Origin: an uncultured Lachnospiraceae bacterium
GTDB taxonomy: Bacteria; Bacillota; Clostridia; Lachnospirales; Lachnospiraceae
Assembly (NCBI GenBank): GCA_902797025.1
Contig: CADBRN010000047.1
Span: 1 to 47,933, forward strand
Direction: 5' to 3'
DNA length: 47,933 bases
Positions 42,297 through 47,933 of this stretch are shown here, one piece after another. Below the pieces are notes generated by a model, which was not told where the DNA came from, ran no database searches, and was given only the letters and a program-made list of their open reading frames with translations. Every line of letters starts with the position of its first letter. Position 1 is the stretch's first letter. The translations under genes and the position numbers were made by a program.

Positions 42297-42680
42297 TCAG
42301 AGCTTTGATATACTGCCGGTTTCGGAGAGATCCCGGAGGATTTCGTCGATGGACCGGCCGAGTTTTGCATCGATGGATGCGGTCACGGCGCCTTCGACAA
42401 GAGGGCAGTCCGCCATGACGACGCGGCGTCCGGCTTCTTCTGTCTCGATCACCATACGCGCTGTCATAACGGCGCTTCCCATGTCCATCAAAATGATTAC
42501 GCCGTCATCCGAGTATACGAGATCGACCGCATCCCGGATGCGCCCGTAGCTCGTGCCGTACGTCCCGTCCTCAAGTCCGCCGGCGGCGGCGATTGGGATG
42601 CCGTCCGCCATCATTTTCGTGAGATCGATCACACCCTCGGCGAGCGCCCGGCTGTGCGAGACGATTACGATTCCTACCAT
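42297..42680 (-). CDS. dhaM: PTS-dependent dihydroxyacetone kinase, phosphotransferase subunit DhaM
   Basis: A 127-residue EIIA-mannose-type domain: VIVSHSRALAEGV has the phospho-accepting His9, and LMDMGSAVMTARM is typical. It passes phosphate from HPr to DhaL-ADP. This is the short form without fused HPr or EI domains. It is the last gene of dhaKLM, with a 70-bp gap after dhaL. Confidence 0.93.
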   Translation of the reverse strand: MVGIVIVSHSRALAEGVIDLTKMMADGIPIAAAGGLEDGTYGTSYGRIRDAVDLVYSDDGVIILMDMGSAVMTARMVIETEEAGRRVVMADCPLVEGAVTASIDAKLGRSIDEILRDLSETGSISKL

Positions 42681-42750
42681 ATGCCTTCCTTTCCGTCACA
42701 GATGTCTTCTGCGTGGTTCCTTTCTGCTGCAAATATTTTTTCTGTATGCG

Positions 42751-43380
42751 TCATCTCCGCAGCGCGTCTGCGATCGTTTCCATCATGAGTGCAAAAGAAC
42801 TGGCGCCGGGATCCCGGTGTCCGAGTCCCCGTTCGCCCACGTAGCTGGCACGGCCCTTCGTCGCGATCATGTCCTTCGTACTCTCTGCGCCTGCTTCAGC
42901 CGCGGCGCTGCCGGCGCACAGGATTTCCGCCGCGGATCTTCCGCTGCTTTCTGCCTGCTTCATCGCCGCCAGAGCGGGGATCATCGCGTCAAGCATCGTC
43001 GCCTCTCCTGCACATGCATGGCCGAGCTGTTCGACGGCATGGACGGAGGTGTCAAGACATGCGATGAAATCACCGGAAGTGAGTTCCTGTTTTCCGGCCA
43101 TCGCCGTGCCGGATTTCATGAAGGCCGATCCGTACAGAGGGCCGGATGCGCCGCCTACCTTGCTGATCAGCGTCATCCCGACGGTTTTCAGAATCGTTCC
43201 GATGTCTTTTCCTTCGAGTTCCGGCAGCTTTTCCTGCACCGCACAAAAGCCCCGCGCCATGTTTATTCCGTGATCGGAATCGCCGATCGGCTGATCGAGT
43301 GCCGTCAGTTCGTCTTTTTTCTCCTCAATTTTTGAGGCGACCGCCCCGATGATGTCGATTACCTTCTTGCTGTCCGCCAT
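42751..43380 (-). CDS. dhaL: Dihydroxyacetone kinase ADP-binding subunit DhaL
   Basis: A 209-residue all-helical subunit that holds ADP as a phosphorylated cofactor. PIGDSDHGINMARGF carries the Mg2+-binding Asp residues, and GGASGPLYGSAF is the phosphate-binding turn. ATG 43380 follows GGAGGTGAATA, 1 bp after the dhaK stop. It transfers phosphate to dihydroxyacetone bound by DhaK. Confidence 0.93.
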   Translation of the reverse strand: MADSKKVIDIIGAVASKIEEKKDELTALDQPIGDSDHGINMARGFCAVQEKLPELEGKDIGTILKTVGMTLISKVGGASGPLYGSAFMKSGTAMAGKQELTSGDFIACLDTSVHAVEQLGHACAGEATMLDAMIPALAAMKQAESSGRSAAEILCAGSAAAEAGAESTKDMIATKGRASYVGERGLGHRDPGASSFALMMETIADALRR

Positions 43381-43381
43381 T

Positions 43382-44383
43382 TTATTCACCTCCGAATTCC
43401 TTCCAGGCAGGCGTGTCCGCTCTCGCATCGAGCAGCTCTTTCAGTTCATCATCTAGGCGGAGAAGAGAGATCGAAAATCCCGCCATGTCGATGGAAGTCA
43501 TATAGTTTCCGACCAGGCTGCGGTACACGCGGATGCCTTTTGCCTTCAGCACGTCCTGGACATGATTGTTGATGATATAGAGTTCCATGAGCGGTGTCGC
43601 GCCGGAACCATTGATCAGTACGGCGACTTCCCTGCCGTCACAGTCGAGAGATCTGAAAATCCCATCGAGAAGAATGTCTGCGGTTTCGTCCGCGGTTTTC
43701 AGCTTTTCGCGGTGTGTTCCCGGCTCGCCGTGAATCCCGATGCCGATTTCCATTTCGTCATCTTTGAGCGTAAAGCCGGGCGTGCCGGCGGCAGGAACGG
43801 TACACGGAAGAATCGCCGCCCCCATCGACCGGACATTGTCGGCCGTCTTCTGTGCGACGGCCTGAACCTCTTCGAGCGGCGCACCGAGTTCTGCCTTCGC
43901 TCCGGCGCATTTATGGACGAAAATCGTGCCCGCCACACCGCGGCGTCCGACGGTGAAAGAACTGTTTTCCACGGCGACATCATCGTTCGTCACGACGTGA
44001 ACGGTCCGGATGCCTTCTGCATTCGCCATCTCTTCAGCGAGTTCGAAATTCATGATGTCTCCGGTATAATTTTTGACGATCAGCAGCACGCCGGCATCGG
44101 CTGCAACGGAGTGGATCGCCTCAAGGACGACATCCGGAGTCGGTGAAGTGAAAACAGCTCCGGATGCCGCCGCATCGAGCATACCTTCCCCGACAAATCC
44201 CGCGTGCGCGGGTTCGTGGCCGCTTCCGCCTCCGGATACGAGCGCGACCTTCCCGCGTTTTCGCTGTTTTCTGCAGAGAATCGCACCATAATCGAGCTTC
44301 TCGAGCTTGTCGGGATATGCCTTTGCGATTCCGCGGGTCATCTCTTCCACGACATCGTCTGCGTTGTTTATAAATTTTTTCAT
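43382..44383 (-). CDS. dhaK: Dihydroxyacetone kinase substrate-binding subunit DhaK
   Basis: A 333-residue subunit that binds dihydroxyacetone covalently through the His in GIGIHGEPG. VALVSGGGSGHEPAHAGFVGEGMLDAA is the family N-terminal signature. With DhaL and DhaM it makes dihydroxyacetone phosphate, feeding glycolysis. First gene of the operon. A minus-strand promoter TTCACA (44459-44464), 17 bp, TATAAC (44436-44441) lies upstream. No DhaS-type regulator is adjacent. Confidence 0.95.
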   Translation of the reverse strand: MKKFINNADDVVEEMTRGIAKAYPDKLEKLDYGAILCRKQRKRGKVALVSGGGSGHEPAHAGFVGEGMLDAAASGAVFTSPTPDVVLEAIHSVAADAGVLLIVKNYTGDIMNFELAEEMANAEGIRTVHVVTNDDVAVENSSFTVGRRGVAGTIFVHKCAGAKAELGAPLEEVQAVAQKTADNVRSMGAAILPCTVPAAGTPGFTLKDDEMEIGIGIHGEPGTHREKLKTADETADILLDGIFRSLDCDGREVAVLINGSGATPLMELYIINNHVQDVLKAKGIRVYRSLVGNYMTSIDMAGFSISLLRLDDELKELLDARADTPAWKEFGGE

Positions 44384-44435
44384 AACGAGAACTCCAGACT
44401 GTCTTCTTTTTTCGGAACCGGACCGTTATACTATA

Positions 44436-44464
44436 GTTATATCCGGTCACCCGTATTTTGTGAA
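44436..44464 (-). promoter_or_regulatory. dhaKLM promoter
   Basis: TTCACA, 17 bp spacer, TATAAC on the minus strand, about 50 bp before the dhaK ATG. It overlaps the start of the divergent glycosyltransferase transcript region. Confidence 0.55.
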
Positions 44465-44471
44465 AGCGAAA

Positions 44472-45218
44472 ATGAAGAAAAAGATAAAAAATTCACTCTA
44501 TATCATTATACCAGCTTACAACGAGGCTGAGAATATCGAAAAGACAGTAAGGGACTGGTATCCGGTCGTCTCGTCGCACAATGAGAGCGGCTTCAGCCGG
44601 GTTGTCGTGGTAGACGATGGAAGCACGGATGAGACGGGCGCGATTCTCACACGGCTGGAGAGGGAGCTTGAGCTGCTCGTTCCACTGAAAAAGGAAAACG
44701 GCGGTCACGGTTCCGCAGTTCTTTCGGGATACCGTTTTGCGGTCCGTGCCGGTGCGGACTGGATATTTCAGACGGATTCGGACGGCCAGACCGATCCTTC
44801 CGGATTTGAAAAATTCTGGAGACACAGAGGGGGTTATGATGCGCTGTTCGGGAGCCGGACAGATCGGCGTGACGGACGGCTGCGGGTACTCACCGAGAAA
44901 GTGCTCTGCGCGGTTCTGTTTCTTGTCTTCGGTGTCGCTCTGCCTGACGCGAATGCGCCGTTTCGCCTCATGAGCAGGGAGTATCTTGTGCGTTATCTGA
45001 AAAAAATACCTGAGAATTATCCTCTCCCGAATGTGATGCTGACCGTTTTCGGCGCATGGTATCACGACCGGATCGGGTTTATACGGATTCCGTTCGGAAA
45101 AAGGCAGGGCGGAACGAATTCGATCCATTTCCGGAAAATTCTAAGGATCGGGATCCGCGCGCTGGCAGATTTTGCTGCGTTCCGCCGCATTCTCATGCGT
45201 GAAGCCGATACGAACTGA
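44472..45218 (+). CDS. Family 2 glycosyltransferase
   Basis: A 248-residue GT-A enzyme: IIPAYNEAENI opens the fold, VVVDDGSTDET is the nucleotide loop, and FQTDSDGQTDP holds the DxD-type metal site. It resembles DPM1/ArnC-like transferases that use polyprenyl phosphate or a lipid acceptor but has no C-terminal membrane pair. ATG 44472 has no strong ribosome site; GTG 44460 in frame is an alternative. Divergent from dhaK. The acceptor is unknown. Confidence 0.88.
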   Translation: MKKKIKNSLYIIIPAYNEAENIEKTVRDWYPVVSSHNESGFSRVVVVDDGSTDETGAILTRLERELELLVPLKKENGGHGSAVLSGYRFAVRAGADWIFQTDSDGQTDPSGFEKFWRHRGGYDALFGSRTDRRDGRLRVLTEKVLCAVLFLVFGVALPDANAPFRLMSREYLVRYLKKIPENYPLPNVMLTVFGAWYHDRIGFIRIPFGKRQGGTNSIHFRKILRIGIRALADFAAFRRILMREADTN

Positions 45219-45237
45219 AACGGTCCGCACTGCCGGC

Positions 45238-45711
45238 TCAGGATTCATTCACAAGTTTTCCGGTCATATGATCAATCGTCAGCTCCAGTATCTGCAGCCT
45301 TCCGGTTTCCGCGTATTTTTTTACGTCTTTTTCGACGAGATCCTCCGGCAGGTATTTCATGCCGAGAGCACGGGTTTCGCGGATGACGGTTTCGCGGTCA
45401 TCGATGAAACGGATCTTCCCGAAGATCACGACGCTGTTGATGTTGAGACCGACTTTTCCTTCCTTCAGATATCCCTTGTCATAGACACAGAAGGAGACGC
45501 GGTTGTCTTTTTTCAGCGCGTCGATTTTGTGCCCCTCCTTCGCGCAGTGAAAGTAAATCTTTCGGCCGTCGTAGATAAAATTGATCGGGATCGCGTACGG
45601 GTATCCGTCCTCTCCGTACATGGAAAGGACGCCGCGCGGCTCCTCTCGTAAAATCGTTTCGCATTCTTCTTCGGTAATCTGCTGACGGAAACGCCGCATG
45701 GTTCTGAACAT
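45238..45711 (-). CDS. Pyridoxamine 5'-phosphate oxidase-fold flavoprotein (NimA-like)
   Basis: A 157-residue split-barrel FMN-binding protein: GVLSMYGEDGYPYAIPINFIYDGRKIYFHCAKEGHKID is the family core, with the His used for flavin or pyruvate adducts in NimA-like proteins. Roles in the family include nitroimidazole inactivation and general flavin redox chemistry. ATG 45711 follows AGAGGAGAAAAC. It converges with the glycosyltransferase, 19 bp apart. Confidence 0.85.
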   Translation of the reverse strand: MFRTMRRFRQQITEEECETILREEPRGVLSMYGEDGYPYAIPINFIYDGRKIYFHCAKEGHKIDALKKDNRVSFCVYDKGYLKEGKVGLNINSVVIFGKIRFIDDRETVIRETRALGMKYLPEDLVEKDVKKYAETGRLQILELTIDHMTGKLVNES

Positions 45712-46083
45712 CGTTTTCTCCTCTGAATGATTGTGCCTGATTTAATTTCGCGTGCGCGGTACCGCGTAAGGAACCCGGAACCGGCCGGTTAAACCGCGGT
45801 CTTTTCATGATGAAATACAAAACTATCTTACTGCGGGAAGCGGCGGAAGAAAAGGGAAATATTAGAATGTTCCGGGAGCATTTCTGCACGGACGATTGTC
45901 AGCCCGGCCGCATCCGGCGCGGGTGTGAACATATTTAATAAAAAACAGCCGGAACATTTGATGAATATGTCTATTGCGTGCACGTGTACGCAATAGTAGA
46001 ATAAGCTCATCAGATGACGAACTGCTCGATGTACGAACAGAGTGAATCGGGGAAACAGGCGGTAAGGTGAAAGGAGATATGTG
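45712..46083. other. Intergenic region with palindromes between the NimA-like gene and iolG
   Basis: 372 bp without a gene. It contains two perfect 12-bp GC-rich palindromes (CGCGGTACCGCG at 45755-45766 and AACCGGCCGGTT at 45779-45790). It also has an inverted pair AATGTTCCGG (45866-45875) / CCGGAACATT (45949-45958), and the iolG promoter and operator. Confidence 0.6.
45971..46002 (+). promoter_or_regulatory. iolG promoter with LacI-type operator
   Basis: TTGCGT (45974-45979), 17 bp, TAGAAT (45997-46002). A 26-bp palindrome at 45971-45996 (arms CTATTGCGT/ACGCAATAG, centre CACGTG, a single mismatched pair) covers the -35 and spacer, so a bound dimer would block transcription. Confidence 0.65.
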
Positions 46084-47097
46084 ATGCTAAAAGTTGGATT
46101 GATCGGATGCGGAATGATCGGAAAAGAGCATGCGAAGAGAATCAAGTATAAAATTCAGGGAGCGGATCTTGTCGCTGTCTGTGATGTATTTGAGAAGAGT
46201 GCGAAAGCCGCGGCAGATCTGGTGGGCGGCGACGTGAAAGTGTACACGGACGCGGATCAGATGATCAATGATCCGGATGTCGATGCGGTAGTCGTCACGA
46301 CGCCGGGAAATTTCCACAAAGCGCCGATTCTTTCCGCAATCCGGGCAGGTAAGCCGGTGTTTACTGAAAAACCGCTTACTACGACGGCGGCGGACTGCAA
46401 AGAGATCGTCGATGCAGAAATGGCATCCGGAAAGCATCTCGTACAGGTTGGATTCATGCGCCGGTATGACCGCGGTTACAATCAGGTCCGCGAGATGATT
46501 CAGTCCGGCGAATTCGGAAAGCCGATGATCCTGAAATGTACGCACCGGGCAGAAAGTGTCGCGGATGATTATTCGACCGAGATGGCTGTCACCGATACCG
46601 CAATTCATGAGATTAATGTTCTGCCGTGGCTGATCGGCGATCACGAGGAGTGGGACGAAGTTCAGGTGATGTTCCCGCGTCAGACGAAAAACGCGCACGA
46701 GGGTCTTAGGGATCCGCAGCTCATGATGATGAAGACCAAAAGCGGCGTTATCTGCATGGTTGAGGTCAACGTCAACTGCGGATTCGGCTACGACATCAAC
46801 TGTGAGGTCGTCTGCGAGGACGGAGTCATCAATCTTCCGTGCCCCTCTTTCCCGACGACGAGAAAGAATTTCGAAGTCGCGACCGCGATCGAGAAGAACT
46901 GGATCCTTCGTTTCATCGATTCCTACGATGTCGAGCTCCAGGACTGGGTTGATCACGTCGCGGAAGGAACGACCGGCGGATCTTCCGCATGGGACGGATA
47001 TACCGCCGCGGTTACGGCCGACGCGCTCGTCAAATCGCAGACGACCGGACAGGTTGAGAAAGTGACCTGCGGAGAGACTCCGGAGTTCTATCGTTGA
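46084..47097 (+). CDS. iolG: Gfo/Idh/MocA oxidoreductase, probable inositol 2-dehydrogenase
   Basis: A 337-residue NAD-dependent dehydrogenase. The N-terminal Rossmann motif is GLIGCGMIGKEHAKR. EKPL carries the catalytic Lys, and TDTAIHEIN gives the Asp-x3-His catalytic pair. VGFMRRYDRGY is characteristic of inositol dehydrogenases such as IolG. It would oxidise myo-inositol (or a related polyol) to inosose. ATG 46084 follows AAGGAGATATGTG; a GTG one codon earlier is less likely. The next gene is a TIM-barrel isomerase, consistent with cyclitol catabolism. Confidence 0.85.
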   Translation: MLKVGLIGCGMIGKEHAKRIKYKIQGADLVAVCDVFEKSAKAAADLVGGDVKVYTDADQMINDPDVDAVVVTTPGNFHKAPILSAIRAGKPVFTEKPLTTTAADCKEIVDAEMASGKHLVQVGFMRRYDRGYNQVREMIQSGEFGKPMILKCTHRAESVADDYSTEMAVTDTAIHEINVLPWLIGDHEEWDEVQVMFPRQTKNAHEGLRDPQLMMMKTKSGVICMVEVNVNCGFGYDINCEVVCEDGVINLPCPSFPTTRKNFEVATAIEKNWILRFIDSYDVELQDWVDHVAEGTTGGSSAWDGYTAAVTADALVKSQTTGQVEKVTCGETPEFYR

Positions 47098-47201
47098 TTG
47101 AATTAGAGTAACTATGCAATGATCGAGGGCGGAGTATTCCTGCTCCGTCCGTCCTCACCCGACACGACAATATCAATCATGCTGACAAAAAGGAGAAAAA
47201 A

Positions 47202-47933
47202 ATGAAAATCGGATTTAACGAGGGCTGCAACCGTTTCTGTGAAAATCATTCAGTTCTGGAGGACCTTGACCTCTGTGAAAAATACGGATTTGATTACATT
47301 GACATTCAGTCGGAGTGCCTGGACCGTGAGATCGCGGCCGGAAAATACACGATCGACGATCTGGCAAAATGGTTTGCAGATCCGTCTCACAAGCTGAAAA
47401 TGCTTTCCTACAACGCGCTTGTTTTCTTCAACATGAAGCAGACGCAGGAAGAAAAAGATGCGGTGATGGCGAAGCTCGATGAGATCATTGAGGTCTGCGA
47501 CAAGCTGCAGTGCAAGATGATCGTCGTCGTCCCGAGCATGGATCTGAAGGTACCGGCTTCCATCGATGAGATCCGTGAAGACGCCGTCGCGGTTCTGAAG
47601 CAGATGGTTGAAAAGGTAAAACCACACGGAATTAAGCTGTCCATTGAGTTCTGCGGCGCGCCGTCCATGTCCATCAACCGGTTCGAGGATGCGTATGCGA
47701 TCGTTCAGGAAATTGATTCCCCGTACGTGGGAATTACGCTGGATCAGTATCATTTCCATGCGATGGCATCTTCCTTCGATGATCTTGAGAAGGCGGACGG
47801 AAGTAAAATCTTCGTCTGGCACCTGAACGGTATGGAGAATATGCCGTGCGGAGCTGCCTACAACACGGATGAGAAGCGTCTGTGGCCGGATGAGCCGGGC
47901 GACTGCCTGGATCACAAGCGCTATGCGGATACG
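47202..47933 (+). CDS. Sugar phosphate isomerase/epimerase-like TIM barrel (cut by window end)
   Basis: 244 codons are visible with no stop before the window end. It is an AP endonuclease family 2-type TIM barrel of the IolE/IolI/IolH group: KIGFNEGCNRF opens the barrel, with metal ligands likely in LSIEFCG, GITLDQYHFH and VWHLNG. It lies 104 bp downstream of iolG behind AAAAGGAGAA and is probably cotranscribed. Inosose isomerase or dehydratase is the likely role, but the subfamily cannot be fixed from the fragment. Confidence 0.85.
   Translation, partial: MKIGFNEGCNRFCENHSVLEDLDLCEKYGFDYIDIQSECLDREIAAGKYTIDDLAKWFADPSHKLKMLSYNALVFFNMKQTQEEKDAVMAKLDEIIEVCDKLQCKMIVVVPSMDLKVPASIDEIREDAVAVLKQMVEKVKPHGIKLSIEFCGAPSMSINRFEDAYAIVQEIDSPYVGITLDQYHFHAMASSFDDLEKADGSKIFVWHLNGMENMPCGAAYNTDEKRLWPDEPGDCLDHKRYADT

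Noticed and set aside
1-47933. CRISPR array, insertion sequence or prophage
   Set aside because: No regularly spaced repeats, transposase or integrase motifs, or terminal inverted repeats were found by reading through the window.

Overview
The window reads as chromosome of an anaerobic, fermentative Firmicute, most likely a gut Lachnospiraceae-type Clostridium relative. The reasons are strong AGGAGG-type ribosome sites, frequent ATGA and TGATG gene overlaps, oxygen-sensitive glycyl-radical and radical-SAM enzymes, a split transketolase, rubrerythrin, a preQ1-I riboswitch and moderately high GC. This assignment is inference; no rRNA is present. There is no phage, insertion sequence or CRISPR array. 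The only RNA genes or elements are one tRNA-Glu(CUC) and one preQ1 riboswitch.

Layout. 1-2.2 kb: a TetR regulator and a cation/proton antiporter behind a TetR-type double operator, with a small relic of an ABC ATPase gene in the leader. 2.2-3.7 kb: DNA-3-methyladenine glycosylase I and an esterase. 3.7-5.3 kb: a preQ1-I riboswitch followed by a nucleoside hydrolase and an ECF transporter S component, read here as a queuosine/queuine salvage operon. 5.3-9.4 kb: a Crp/Fnr regulator, then pyruvate formate-lyase activase and pyruvate formate-lyase behind a perfect FNR-type box. 9.6-12.8 kb: a TDT/SLAC1 transporter overlapping a carbon monoxide dehydrogenase that carries a His-rich N-terminal extension. 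12.9-17.2 kb: debris of an older EAL/GGDEF gene and a 1311-residue GGDEF-EAL-PAS-GGDEF protein. 17.2-21.4 kb: RidA, split transketolase (minus strand) and lactate permease. 21.5-23.5 kb: MATE pump and XRE-cupin regulator. 23.5-28.6 kb: class III aminotransferase, cytidylate-kinase-like protein, and a single polypeptide joining an APC amino-acid permease to an iron-type alcohol dehydrogenase. 28.7-31.7 kb: a NifX-like/SlyD fusion, an HD protein and a second MATE pump. 31.7-36.4 kb (minus strand): an adenosine-deaminase-like enzyme with an SLOG-like tail, then a translationally coupled hypB-hypB-radical SAM operon. 36.6-39.4 kb: class A penicillin-binding protein. 39.5-42.3 kb: tRNA-Glu, a chromate-transporter pair, rubrerythrin and a uracil-DNA glycosylase-family protein. 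42.3-45.7 kb: dhaKLM, a glycosyltransferase and a flavin-binding protein. 46-47.9 kb: inositol dehydrogenase and a TIM-barrel isomerase cut by the window end.

Themes. (a) Mixed-acid fermentation: PFL, lactate permease and CO dehydrogenase, with oxygen/redox control by the Crp/Fnr protein. (b) Nickel and metallocluster handling spread over three loci: CODH with a His-rich head, a NifX-SlyD fusion, and two HypB GTPases, with no hydrogenase in view. (c) Amine catabolism: the aminotransferase/kinase/permease-dehydrogenase cluster looks like uptake and fermentation of an omega-amino acid (GABA, beta-alanine, 5-aminovalerate or taurine class) through an aldehyde. (d) Queuosine micronutrient salvage. 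The least described parts are the permease-dehydrogenase fusion, the HypB-HypB-radical SAM operon and the deaminase with the SLOG-like tail.
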